In this document: positions 26,773 to 36,064 of the stretch, one piece after another
How positions within the stretch are numbered: position 1 is the stretch's first letter
Layout: each line of letters opens with the position of its first letter
DNA from: Anaerolineae bacterium
GTDB taxonomy: Bacteria; Chloroflexota; Anaerolineae; Aggregatilineales; Phototrophicaceae
Direction of reading: 5' to 3'
NCBI GenBank assembly: GCA_022820125.1
Contig: JAJEGA010000011.1
Coordinates: 61,617-125,616, forward strand
DNA length: 64,000 nucleotides
Position numbers and translations under genes: made by a program
Notes under the pieces: generated by a model
The model's database searches: none
Told to the model about the DNA's origin: nothing
Seen by the model: the letters and a program-made list of their open reading frames with translations, nothing else

Positions 26773-28338
26773 ATGACAAAGCCAAATATCATACTTATAC
26801 TCGCCGACGATATGGGTTATTCCGATATCGGCTGCTATGGCTCGGAGATTGCGACGCCGAATCTTGATCGCCTGGCGGGGCAGGGAGCGCGCTTCTCGCA
26901 GATGTACAGCTTCGCGCGCTGCTGCCCCTCGCGGGCGGCGCTGCTGACCGGCTTGCATCCGCATCAAGCGGGCGTGGGGCACATGGTTGCGAATCGCGGC
27001 ACGCGCGCTTATCAGGGCTACCTGCGCGATGACGCGGTGACCATCGCCGAAGTGCTGAAGGACGCCGGTTATCGGACGTTGATGTCGGGCAAATGGCATA
27101 CCGGCGGTCAAATGCTGGCGCAGGAACCGGAGGCTTGGCAGCCCGGCGCGCCCGGTTTTCCCACGCCGCAGCAGCGCGGTTTCGACCGCTTCTATGGCAC
27201 GCTGGCCGGCGCCGGCAGCTTCTTCTTCCCTCACGCGCTGACGGAAGATGGCGAATTCGTTCAGGATTATCCCGATGACTTTTATTACACCGATGCCATC
27301 AGCGACAAAGCCATCGACATGATTGACGAGGCGCATGGCAACGGCGCGCCCTTCTTCCTGCATGTCGCCTACACGGCGCCGCATTGGCCGCTGCATGCTT
27401 TTCCCGAAGACATCGCCAAATACGAGGGCAAGTATCGCGGCGGCTGGGACCGCTTGCGGCAGCAGCGGCATGAAGAACTCAACAGCCTGGGCATCCTCGA
27501 GCGCGCCTGGCAAATCTCGCCGCGCGATGCCGATTCCCATCCCTGGGAGGCCGAGGAAAACAGCGATTGGGAAGACCTGCGTATGGCGACCTACGCCGCC
27601 ATGATCGACCGCATGGATCAGGGCATCGGCCGCATCCTGGCGAAGCTGGACGGCCTCGGCATCACCGATGACACGCTGATCATTTTCTTGTCCGACAATG
27701 GCGGCTGTGCCGAGTTCATGGCTGAGGACGGCTGGCGCGATCATCGTTCGTATGTGCCGACCCTGCCCGATGGCAGGCGCGTACGCATCGGCAATCGCGT
27801 CGACATGCTCCCGGGACCAGCCGACACCTTCATGAGCTACGACCTGCCCTGGGCGAACGCCTCCAATTCGCCGTTCCGTTTGTACAAGCATTGGGTGCAC
27901 GAGGGCGGCATCTCATCGCCTTGCATCGTGCATTACCCGGCATTGGTTGAAGCGGAGACCGTCTGCCACAGTCCGGTTCAGTTCATCGATGTGCTGCCGA
28001 CCTTCGCTGAACTGGCCGGGGCTGATTATCCGCGCGAGTTCGCGGGCAAGACGATTCAACCAGTGGAAGGCGAGAGTTTTCTGCCGGCGCTGGAAGGCGC
28101 GGACTGGCGGCGGGAGAAGCCGCTCTATTGGGAGCACGAAGGCAACCGCGCTGTGCGGCTCGGCGATTGGAAGCTGGTCAGCAAGCATCCGGGGGATTGG
28201 GAGCTTTACAACATGATTGAAGATCGCACGGAGCTGGTTGATCTCAGCGGGGGCGAGGGCGAGCGGGTGGCGATGATGAGCGGGCTGTATGAAACTTGGG
28301 CGGCGCGCTGCGAGGTGCGGGAGTGGCCGCTGGATTAG
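26773..28338 (+). CDS. Arylsulfatase (type I sulfatase)
   Basis: A 521-residue sulfatase hydrolysing sulfate esters. NIILILADDMGYSDIGCYG (4-22) holds the paired metal-binding Asp residues. CCPSRAALLTG (about 49-59) is the sulfatase signature whose first Cys is converted to formylglycine. GKWHTGGQ supplies the Lys/His pair and LIIFLSDNGG the second metal Asp-Asn. AGGAG 6 nt upstream supports the ATG at 26773, and the mature-like N-terminus has no signal peptide, so it would be cytoplasmic unless exported otherwise. The closing VRLGDWKLV matches the family's C-terminal subdomain. No formylglycine-generating enzyme gene is seen in the window. Confidence 0.93.
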   Translation: MTKPNIILILADDMGYSDIGCYGSEIATPNLDRLAGQGARFSQMYSFARCCPSRAALLTGLHPHQAGVGHMVANRGTRAYQGYLRDDAVTIAEVLKDAGYRTLMSGKWHTGGQMLAQEPEAWQPGAPGFPTPQQRGFDRFYGTLAGAGSFFFPHALTEDGEFVQDYPDDFYYTDAISDKAIDMIDEAHGNGAPFFLHVAYTAPHWPLHAFPEDIAKYEGKYRGGWDRLRQQRHEELNSLGILERAWQISPRDADSHPWEAEENSDWEDLRMATYAAMIDRMDQGIGRILAKLDGLGITDDTLIIFLSDNGGCAEFMAEDGWRDHRSYVPTLPDGRRVRIGNRVDMLPGPADTFMSYDLPWANASNSPFRLYKHWVHEGGISSPCIVHYPALVEAETVCHSPVQFIDVLPTFAELAGADYPREFAGKTIQPVEGESFLPALEGADWRREKPLYWEHEGNRAVRLGDWKLVSKHPGDWELYNMIEDRTELVDLSGGEGERVAMMSGLYETWAARCEVREWPLD

Positions 28339-28549
28339 GGGTTGGATGGGGCTGGGGGGTTGGGCTTGAACGGTGAATGCGAAAAGCAGGCAGGTAAGTA
28401 GCTTATCAGTTTGGAATAAGTGCATCTAGCGTTCTTTGTTTGCATTGGATTAAAAATAGCATGGAATAGACAGGGCGAGATATAGTATGTTTCAGATGTG
28501 ATTCAAGATTACGCTTAGAAATGGCAGTAACTATCGAAAGAGACAGAGG

Positions 28550-30305
28550 ATGCACACGACCAGGGTTACATTGAGTAACATGCTTTCGAGCCAGCGACAG
28601 CACATTATTCCTGTGTTTCAAAGATCTTATTCGTGGAAGCCGAAAAATGGAAGCAACTGTGGTTGGACCTTCAGGCGCTTTTGAATGAAAAAGATAAGAC
28701 GTACGAGCACTTCTTAGGTCCAATGATTATCGATCACGGCGATACCGGTTCTTATGTCCCTGAAAAGTACTTGGTAATTGACGGACAACAACGATTGGTC
28801 ACCTTGTCCCTAATTCTGTGCGTGATACGGGATGTTGCAAGGATTCATCAAATCGAAAGTATTGCGTCTTCAGTTGCAGATCATCTTGTTTTCAGGACTC
28901 CTGATGGGGACGAGGAAAACAGACTTATTCCTCGTTCAGACGACAGAATTGCATACGAAAGAGTTGTCAATTCAGAGGTTACAAGACATGATAGCGGCCT
29001 CCAGATTGTCAAGGCGTACAGATACTTCATGCGGGAAGTAAAGAGAGATTTACGAACCAGTGAGCAAACCGTGCCGGATTTCCTCAAAGACTTGTATAAG
29101 GTTGTTATCGCCCGTTTGAAGTTCGTCTCAATCACTTTGGAATCAAAGGACGATCCAACGAAGATTTATGAGAGCATGAATTCCACGGGGCAACCGCTGT
29201 TAGTGGCAGACCTGATTCGCAACTTTGTGATGATGCATCTGTCTCCCAAGACACAGGATGCGTTCTTTTAGAGCGTATGGGAGCCGTATGAAAACCTCTT
29301 GGTAGTCACCGGAAAGGAACAGGATAGTGCCAAAGAATTGGAAGATTTCTACTATCGATATCTGATTGAGAGAAAAGGGTATTTTGCGAAACGTTTGGTT
29401 TACTCTAAGTACAAAGAATATCTTGAGTGCTTTCTTAAGGGCAGCAATGATGACGAAGAGAAGCGAAACTCACTGAAGCTGCTCGTAGTCCATCAGTCGC
29501 GATATGCAAAATACTACCGGCGGATCGTGCATCCCGAAATATATGAGGAGGATGCAGAATTGTGCTCTGCATTTATGCGATTTGGATTCTTGGATGCAAT
29601 AACCGCAACACCATTCATTTTGTCGCTGTATGATCGTTACGAAGAAGAAGAGGCACTAGATCACATCACCAAGACCGACTTTCTCAGCATCATGAATGGC
29701 ATAGAAAGTTTCATCCTACGACGGTCGATCATGAGGTTAAGAACTAGAGGTTACGGATTGGACTTCGCACAGGCAGTAACAAAGTCGAAGCGCCTACAAG
29801 AATTGTGGGAGCACTTTGATGACAAAGATTGGCCGGATGACAGCGCAATTGCACGGCGCTTGTTGAGTTTCCACTGTACCTGCGAGAGCGAAAGAAGGCT
29901 CGATTAATCTTGGAACAATTGGAGAATTCTTTCGGACACAAAGAGCGAGTTGATCTCAGCGACCGAGGCCGCATTCAAATCGAACATGTAATGCCAAGGA
30001 AAGACGAACTATCACAAGAATGGCAAGGCATTCTCGGTGATGATGCGAACGTAATCCATGCCAAGTACTTACACGCCTTGGGCAATCTCACTCTCACAGG
30101 CTACAACCAAGAACTTGGCGCGAAATCATTCGAGGACAAAAAGTCGGAATACGCCAAACACGGCAGTCATATTGAACTTAACAAGTACATTCTCGAACAG
30201 GATCAATGGACGGAAGCGGAGATAACTGACCGCGCCAGGCAATTGACCGCTCGTTTCATCGAGATCTGGCCCCGGCCGAAAACGCCGAAGAAAAACGAAT
30301 CTTAG
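28550..30305 (+). pseudogene. GmrSD-type (DUF262/DUF1524) restriction protein, multiply disrupted
   Basis: Reassembled, this is a full DUF262-DUF1524 protein of about 585 residues, a modification-dependent restriction enzyme type. The ATG at 28550 gives TRVTLSNMLSSQRQHIIPVF then QRSYSWKP, the DUF262 N-terminus. One nucleotide is missing near 28643, after which EKWKQLWLDL continues in another frame; YLVIDGQQRLVTLSLIL is the DUF262 DGQQR motif. A TAG at 29269-29271 interrupts it, with SVWEPYENLLV continuing in frame. A further one-nucleotide shift occurs near 29865, before YLRERKKARLILEQLE. The C-terminal HNH part (IQIEHVMPRKDELS, LGNLTLTGYN) is intact. AT-rich, so probably transferred and now dead. 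Confidence 0.88.
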
Positions 30306-30314
30306 TTGTTGTCG

Positions 30315-30812
30315 TCATTCCGTTTGGCTTTCGGCATCGCACTCATATATGAATCGCGTCAATCGCCCCCAATTGACGCGACGATCTTCACCACAGAATT
30401 CCTCATAAAACTGATACGATAGGCGATTGAAGACACGGTCGTACTCTTCCAACAGTTCTGTCCGCAACGGCAAATCGTCTTGGGCGAAGAGTTCCAAAAT
30501 GGCGGCAGGCGCCAGCATTCGTTGACCGCGCCGCGCCATGAAGTCTGACAACTTGCGGGCGAAGTCTGCAAAGAGGAGCTCGTCGACCGACAGGAGGTAG
30601 TTGTCGAGGCTATACTGCACCAGTTCCCAGGCTGATTTTCTGGTTGAGCGCAGGAAATAAGGATTGCGGTTCATGAACAAGTCCCCAAGCGTCGCATTTT
30701 TCCGCTTGTCGAGCCGCGCCTTCTGCAAGCTGCGCATACTCGCATCAATATAGTTTCTGACCTCTTGGTGGATTGGCTCTGTTTTTACGGCAGCATCAAG
30801 GAAAACTGTCAT
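30315..30812 (-). CDS. PmeII-like protein without a recognisable nuclease core
   Basis: A 165-residue protein. Residues about 40-95 (ATLGDLFMNRNPYFLRST, then AWELVQYSLDNYLLS and LLFADFARKLSDFMA) and the end (YEEFCGEDRRVNWGRLTRF) resemble, from memory, the N- and C-termini of PmeII-family restriction endonucleases. The catalytic middle expected there, with its Asp...Ile-Lys-Ser motif, is absent. Either a deletion removed it or this is a distinct non-catalytic relative. GGAGGAG precedes the ATG at 30810-30812, which overlaps the stop of the glycosidase gene by 4 nt. GC-rich codons match the host. No methyltransferase is adjacent. Confidence 0.6.
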   Translation of the reverse strand: MTVFLDAAVKTEPIHQEVRNYIDASMRSLQKARLDKRKNATLGDLFMNRNPYFLRSTRKSAWELVQYSLDNYLLSVDELLFADFARKLSDFMARRGQRMLAPAAILELFAQDDLPLRTELLEEYDRVFNRLSYQFYEEFCGEDRRVNWGRLTRFIYECDAESQTE

Positions 30813-32791
30813 TCTGTCTCCTCCTTCTTCCTCCTGCCCCGCCCCAGCAGGTACATAACGAAGACCACAATCAAGCCGACAATCGCCAGCTTGTCCCAGG
30901 GCGAGAGCTCGGCCGGCGGCGGACGCTTCGAGACGACGCGGATCAGATGCGGCATGTCTTTGTCGCTGTGGCGGTAGAGCACGCGCTGCTCCTCTCGCAG
31001 GATCTCAAACTCGCCATCGCTGACCTCGACGCGGTAGCCATCGGGGAATTGCGAATTGGGCACGAAGAGCTCGGTCGCTTCGGTCACGCGGGCATCAGCG
31101 CGGAAGCTGAAGGTGAAGAGCCCGCGCCTCATGTCAAAGCGCATATTCAGCGGCTCGCCGGCGACTTTGCGCGCGTAGGGGCGCACGACTGCGGACAAGG
31201 CGCGTCCGCCGGAATCGATATCGCTTGGGTCGCTCTGCTGGTCGCGGCTGAAAATGGACAGGTCTTCGCCATTCCAGCCATCGCCGCGCTCGTTGCAATT
31301 GTCCGGCGTGTAATTCCAGAGCGTATAATTCAGCAGATGGTCATCGAGCGCGCGCAGATTGTAATCCAGCGCCTGCGCCTGGCGCGAGAAATCGCCGCTG
31401 TGATAGGCGGCCGCGCCGTTCATATCGATGGGAACGCCGAACTCGCCGACCACGATTGGGACATCACCCAACGCTTCGTCCGCATAAGCGCGGAAGCGGC
31501 CAAATTGCTCGCTGAAATAAGCGCGGATGTCGGCCTCGCCAATCAGCGGACGCAAGCCGAACAAGTTGAAATTAAAATGCGGATTGAAGCGGCGGGTGAA
31601 TAGCGTCATGCCATCGTAGAAATGGGGAGCGTAGACGAGTTTGCCGGCGTCTTCAAAGGGCGGCGGCGGCGCGAAGGGTTCGGCTTCCAGGAAGATATGC
31701 GCCGCGGGCATGACGGCGTGGATGCCGCTGGCGAAGCGCTCGATGAAGGGCTTGAGAAAATCGCGCGTGAAATCGGCGCGGGCGAAATGACCCGGGCGCA
31801 ACAGGCGCGGCTGCCCGTCTTTATCGACATCCCAGATGCCCTGCGCGCGCCAGATATCGGCGCAGTCAGCGCGCCAGACGGTGGCGCCCTGCGGATCGAT
31901 TCGCAGCGTTTCGACCTTTAGCGGCGGCAGGCTGGGCAGTGGCGAGCCGAAATCGGCTGCTTCTTGGGCGAAGCCGTTGGCGAGGAAGATGGCTTGCGCC
32001 GGCGTCGGCATCACCCCGCGCTGGAATGGCAGATGATCCAGCCCGCGCAGATCAGGCATGCCGATCAAACCCGGATGCGGCTCGTTCATGGTGTCAAAGC
32101 CAAGCACATTGGGCAGATGCTTGACGCGCTGCGCCACCAGCGCGAACGCGTTGATGTAATGTTCTTGCAGATAATCCTGGATATTCAGCCCATCGACCAT
32201 GAGCTGCGGCGCGAAAGCCCGCCCGCCGAAGAAGAGCGTGAACATGGTGAAGGCGGCGAAGCGATAATAATTGTTCGCCCAGAGCATGTGGGGGAAATCA
32301 TCGGGCTGTTCCTGGTGGAGCAGCGCGGCGCCGGTCTGATGAAAGCGCTCGACATCCATGCCGGCCGCTTCAAAGGTCCAGGTGGGCGCGCCATCGCCGC
32401 CGGAAAAGCGGCTCCAGACATCTTGATGCGGATCAATGAAGAGGTTGATATCGTATGCCAGCGCCTTCTCGAGAACCGCTTCCAGGTAATCGAGATAAGC
32501 CTCATCGTAGACGCCCGGCGCCTCGTGCTCGATCGCTTCCCAGGGGACGAGGAAGCGCAAGAAGTCCAGCCCCCAGTGCTTGAGCCGGCTGAAGTGTTCA
32601 TCGGCTTCGTCCAGCGGGAATGGGCGGCCGATGAAGGAGAGCTTGCGCTTCTCGGCGAGGCTCTCGGGGAGGTGGGTGTAGCCGGGCGGATCGGTCGGGA
32701 TTTTGCTGCTCCCGCTCAGGTTGACGCCGCGCAGGATGCGGGTGCGGCCGGTGTCGTCGATGAAGTAGCGTCCGCGGGATGTGATGGGCAT
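30809..32791 (-). CDS. Glycoside hydrolase family 5-like enzyme with C-terminal membrane anchor
   Basis: A 660-residue retaining glycosidase resembling the endoglycoceramidase/sterylglucosidase branch of GH5. Domain marks: ILRGVNLSGSSK near residue 18, FLRFLVPWEAIEHEAPG, FIDPHQDVWSRFSGGDGAP with the family HQD, FDTMNEPHPG with the acid/base Glu, and VPIVVGEFGVP with the nucleophile Glu. A beta-sandwich tail follows, and residues about 630-650 form a transmembrane helix (KLAIVGLIVVFVMYLLG) before a basic end. No N-terminal signal peptide is seen, so topology is odd. GAGGA 7 nt upstream supports the ATG at 32789-32791. Glycolipid hydrolysis at the membrane is a reasonable inference. Confidence 0.8.
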   Translation of the reverse strand: MPITSRGRYFIDDTGRTRILRGVNLSGSSKIPTDPPGYTHLPESLAEKRKLSFIGRPFPLDEADEHFSRLKHWGLDFLRFLVPWEAIEHEAPGVYDEAYLDYLEAVLEKALAYDINLFIDPHQDVWSRFSGGDGAPTWTFEAAGMDVERFHQTGAALLHQEQPDDFPHMLWANNYYRFAAFTMFTLFFGGRAFAPQLMVDGLNIQDYLQEHYINAFALVAQRVKHLPNVLGFDTMNEPHPGLIGMPDLRGLDHLPFQRGVMPTPAQAIFLANGFAQEAADFGSPLPSLPPLKVETLRIDPQGATVWRADCADIWRAQGIWDVDKDGQPRLLRPGHFARADFTRDFLKPFIERFASGIHAVMPAAHIFLEAEPFAPPPPFEDAGKLVYAPHFYDGMTLFTRRFNPHFNFNLFGLRPLIGEADIRAYFSEQFGRFRAYADEALGDVPIVVGEFGVPIDMNGAAAYHSGDFSRQAQALDYNLRALDDHLLNYTLWNYTPDNCNERGDGWNGEDLSIFSRDQQSDPSDIDSGGRALSAVVRPYARKVAGEPLNMRFDMRRGLFTFSFRADARVTEATELFVPNSQFPDGYRVEVSDGEFEILREEQRVLYRHSDKDMPHLIRVVSKRPPPAELSPWDKLAIVGLIVVFVMYLLGRGRRKKEETE

Positions 32792-32896
32792 GGGTGTTCC
32801 TCATTGGCGGGTGAGTGTGGGGATTATAGCATACAGAAGTACCTGTTCTACGCCCTGCTGCCCTTGCTTCATGCAATAAAGTGGGGATAATCAACG

Positions 32897-34774
32897 ATGC
32901 GTATCAAGGCGGATTACTGTGCGAGAAGCCATATGGACATGATTAGTAAGATAGTCATAAAGCACTTTCGGTCAATAAATGAGATCGAAATTGCAGACCT
33001 CTCCCACATAAATGTCTTTTCAGGTTTAAACGACGTTGGTAAGTCCAACGTAATAAAGGCGCTGAATGTCTTTTTCACGAATGATGTGGATAGGCATTCT
33101 CCATTCGATTTTCAGCGCGACACAAACTCCTGGCATTCGCACTATTCATCCTCGGGCCATAACAAGAAGGAAGTTTCAATACGATTCACATTCCGGCGAC
33201 CCAAAAGACGCTATGAAAGTTCACTGTCAGAAGAATTCTGGATAGAGAAATATTGGGACATCATCAATCAGCCCCAGCCAAAGACCACGTGGGGAGACGC
33301 AAATGGCACAAAGTCGTGGGAAGAGCGTCCTAGGGCACTAACCGAATTCATGAATCGAAGTCACTTTTTCTACATTCCCGCTGTCCGAGATCGCGACTAC
33401 CTTCGCTACCTTTTATCGCAGTATTCAAAGACTATCACCGACAGACCGAGCGCAGAATTGCAGTCTGCCAACGCGGAATTGTCCAGGGTAGTATCCAAAG
33501 AAAGCGCGTCGTTGAGGAAAAGTCTCTTTGATCTAACTGGTCTGCAGTTCTCACTTCAGCTTCCAGAGAGCTTGTTGACGCTGCTAGAAGCCGCAGGCCT
33601 TTATACGGAAGGCAATAAATCATTACAATTGCGCGGAGATGGAATCCAAGCACTTGCCGTCGCTGGAATACTTGCCTACTTGACGAGTGAAAAAAAGAAT
33701 GACTTCTATTATTGGGGATTTGAAGAACCCGAAAATTCACTTGAATACATAAAATCGACTGAACTAGCAACGAAAATTGAGACAATATATTCTCGACAAG
33801 CGCAGATTTTCTTGAGCACTCATTCACCCGCCTTTCTTTCAATGGAAAGCAGGAAAACCTCGACATACCGTTTGTCCTTGCGTCGCGAACGTGAATACCA
33901 AGGTCACACGGAAGATGTGACATCTGTAGAACCTGTTTTCTTGGGAGCACACGAAGATCATACCAAGCGCATTGCAAATGAACTCGGTTTCTTTGAACTC
34001 GTCAAGAAAATTGACCGCGAATATAGGGACTATGAAAAAGATAGGAAAGTTCTATACGACAATCTGACAAAGTTGGAAAAGGCAACTATGCCGCTGTTGA
34101 TCGTCGAAGGGATACATGACGTAAATGCTTTGAAGTACGCTTGGAAACGCCTTTATAAGGGGCCGATGCCATTTACGATTTTTGACGGTGAGGGTGAGAC
34201 CCGTGCTGGTGACTTAGTTGAGGAGTTGTATCGCGTTGCTGACGGACGGAAGATCGGTGCGCTCTTTGACCACGATCTTGCAGGCATTGGTCGATTCCGA
34301 AAACTATGCAGGAAGATTCATGCACAGGAACTGGCGGAGAACGACCTAAGTTTCGTGTCAAAAGATTTAATGGTGTTGGTTCTTCCGCCCCCTAGCTTTC
34401 CCGACCGTAAAGAACAAGCTCTTAACAAAAACCTCTCTATGGAATTCTACTTCAGCGACGATTTCCTTATGTGTATTGACAAGAGGACAGGCCATCAACT
34501 GTTTCGAACGGACAAGCTAATATACGATGGCAAGCATGTCGAACTAGACGAAGATACTATCAAAGATCTGTTCGACAGTGGACGCAAGTCGATGATTCAT
34601 AGAGCACTGAACAATGACGAGTCTGCCAAGAGGAAAGTTATAGATGCATTAGTTGAGCTAGAAGATGAAGACTTTCTTCCATTTCACCATATGTTTGAGA
34701 TCATTATGGGTCATTTGCAACCCGGCGTCGATCTTCAGTTGAAGCCCAGCTTAAATTCTGCACTATCTGAATAG
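32897..34774 (+). CDS. OLD-family ATPase-TOPRIM nuclease
   Basis: A 625-residue protein with an N-terminal ABC/SMC-like ATPase and a C-terminal TOPRIM nuclease. Walker A is GLNDVGKSNVIKAL (about residue 42), Walker B region is YYWGFEEPENSLEY, and STHSPAFLS carries the switch His. The TOPRIM part has LLIVEGIHDVNALK (Glu) and IGALFDHDLAGIGR (DxD). This matches class 1 OLD proteins, implicated in phage exclusion and related to GajA of Gabija. No UvrD-like partner follows, so it is solitary here. The start is 32897 (GGGGA 9 nt upstream) or the ATGs at 32933/32939. AT-rich codon use contrasts with its neighbours and suggests transfer. Confidence 0.87.
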   Translation: MRIKADYCARSHMDMISKIVIKHFRSINEIEIADLSHINVFSGLNDVGKSNVIKALNVFFTNDVDRHSPFDFQRDTNSWHSHYSSSGHNKKEVSIRFTFRRPKRRYESSLSEEFWIEKYWDIINQPQPKTTWGDANGTKSWEERPRALTEFMNRSHFFYIPAVRDRDYLRYLLSQYSKTITDRPSAELQSANAELSRVVSKESASLRKSLFDLTGLQFSLQLPESLLTLLEAAGLYTEGNKSLQLRGDGIQALAVAGILAYLTSEKKNDFYYWGFEEPENSLEYIKSTELATKIETIYSRQAQIFLSTHSPAFLSMESRKTSTYRLSLRREREYQGHTEDVTSVEPVFLGAHEDHTKRIANELGFFELVKKIDREYRDYEKDRKVLYDNLTKLEKATMPLLIVEGIHDVNALKYAWKRLYKGPMPFTIFDGEGETRAGDLVEELYRVADGRKIGALFDHDLAGIGRFRKLCRKIHAQELAENDLSFVSKDLMVLVLPPPSFPDRKEQALNKNLSMEFYFSDDFLMCIDKRTGHQLFRTDKLIYDGKHVELDEDTIKDLFDSGRKSMIHRALNNDESAKRKVIDALVELEDEDFLPFHHMFEIIMGHLQPGVDLQLKPSLNSALSE

Positions 34775-34812
34775 ACGTAGTTAAAACTACATCAAGCATT
34801 TGATTTTGCCTT

Positions 34813-34860
34813 CTAAACCGCGGGCCATGGCCGATTCGGACCGGCACCCGGCTGCGGGAA
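34813..34860 (-). repeat. 48-bp direct repeat, displaced copy of the SCO1664-family 3' end (att-like, left)
   Basis: Identical to 36065-36112 at 44 of 48 positions. Read on the minus strand it encodes FPQPGAGPNRPWPAV and a stop, exactly the C-terminus of the gene at 36065-36838; all four differences are at third codon positions. Similarity stops abruptly outside the 48 bp. The two copies flank the GX3-repeat gene. Confidence 0.85.
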
Positions 34861-35006
34861 TGGGCCGCTTATGAAGGTAACCTTGCACTTATCGGCCAAG
34901 CGTAAAATGCCCTTTATTGAAGCCCTCTTCTTGCCCTAAGTTGTTGCCACTTTGAGGTCGCTCCGAATGCAGCTTTAATGCCTTCGTCGTATCCGGCTTG
35001 GCGTGC

Positions 35007-35978
35007 CTAATCATAGCCAGTTTCGCGTCCCTCTTTGAAACCGGCTATGTGTCCCTCATCATAGCCATCTTCATGTCCTTGCTCGTAACCAGCCTCGTGC
35101 CCCTCGTCATAGCCATCCTCTTGTCCACCATCGTAGTAGTATTTTTCTCCGTCGTCGTCAAAAGTGAAACGGCGTGCAAAGGGAGAATAGCGGAATGCCT
35201 CATGATAGACTTCGTCAAAATCTCCATCGAAACTAATGTCTTCTATTCCGTCAGTGTAGCCGCTTCTGTACCCACTCTGGTATCGGTCGTCGTATTCAAC
35301 TTCAGAATAGCCTTCGCCGTAACCCTTGCCGTATCCAGCTTCAAAATAGCCTTTGTCGTAACCCTTGTCGTATCCAGCTTTGTGACCCTCTTTGTAATCG
35401 GCAGTGAGTCCTTTCTTGTAGCCCGCTTCATGCCCCTTCTTGTAGCCAGAGTCATGTCCCAGCTCATAGCCAACTTCACGCCCTGAATCGCTGCCAATTC
35501 TCCGTCCTTCTAGGTAGCCTCTCGAGTATCCCGCATCGCTTCCAGCATTGTGTCCATCACCGTAGCCTGTTGTGTGTCCTTCGTCGCGGCCGGATTCATG
35601 TCCATCTTTGTATCCAAATTGGTAGCCCCTGTAATAGCCTACGCCCGTATCGTGACTAACGCCGCTTCCAATCGCATGCCCCAGTTTGAAACCGGCTTCG
35701 TGGCCTTCCTTGAAACCAACTCTTTGTCCGTCGGCGTATCCAGTATTACGCCCGTCATCGTATCCCTCATCGTAGCTTTCAACGACTGCCTCGCTGTAAC
35801 CAGCATCGTGACCCGCGTCGAAGCCAACCGCTCTTCCCGTACTGGAACCCTCTTTGTGGCCAGCCTCATAACCTTTCATATACCCGACGGTCTCAGATGC
35901 CTTAAGCAAATCCATGACCTCATCACGCTTGTATGTTTTGCTAGCGGGCATTCCCGATAAATCTATGGTGCTTGTCAT
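35007..35978 (-). CDS. GX3 tetrapeptide-repeat protein (deca-GX3/Yae1-like repeats)
   Basis: A 323-residue protein built of Gly at nearly every fourth position: after a short N-terminal region (MTSTIDLSGMPASKTYKRDE), residues about 32-243 read as GYxxGHxx units such as GYDEGHEAGYEQGHEDG, interrupted by a non-repetitive aromatic/acidic segment (about 244-287: FDEVYHEAFRYSPF, FTFDDDGEKYYYDG) and then more repeats. Short GX3 arrays occur in Yae1-type proteins and FliH; this one is many times longer. The stop TAG at 35007-35009 interrupts an in-frame continuation to 34914 (RQAGYDEGIKAAF), so it may have been longer. It lies between 48-bp att-like repeats. Function unknown. Confidence 0.75.
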   Translation of the reverse strand: MTSTIDLSGMPASKTYKRDEVMDLLKASETVGYMKGYEAGHKEGSSTGRAVGFDAGHDAGYSEAVVESYDEGYDDGRNTGYADGQRVGFKEGHEAGFKLGHAIGSGVSHDTGVGYYRGYQFGYKDGHESGRDEGHTTGYGDGHNAGSDAGYSRGYLEGRRIGSDSGREVGYELGHDSGYKKGHEAGYKKGLTADYKEGHKAGYDKGYDKGYFEAGYGKGYGEGYSEVEYDDRYQSGYRSGYTDGIEDISFDGDFDEVYHEAFRYSPFARRFTFDDDGEKYYYDGGQEDGYDEGHEAGYEQGHEDGYDEGHIAGFKEGRETGYD

Positions 35979-36064
35979 CGTTTCACGTTTCCATGGATTT
36001 CAATCCAACTTGCCAGATTCATTCCGTTCAGTTTAACGCCTACGTTTGAAGGTACTGCATAGCG

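Noticed and set aside
28406..28723. Minus-strand frame of 105 codons overlapping the GmrSD remnant
   Set aside because: It covers the conserved DUF262 start read on the plus strand and has no features of its own.
32897..34774. Gabija defence system
   Set aside because: The ATPase-TOPRIM protein resembles GajA, but no UvrD-like GajB gene is adjacent, so only an OLD-family assignment is supported.
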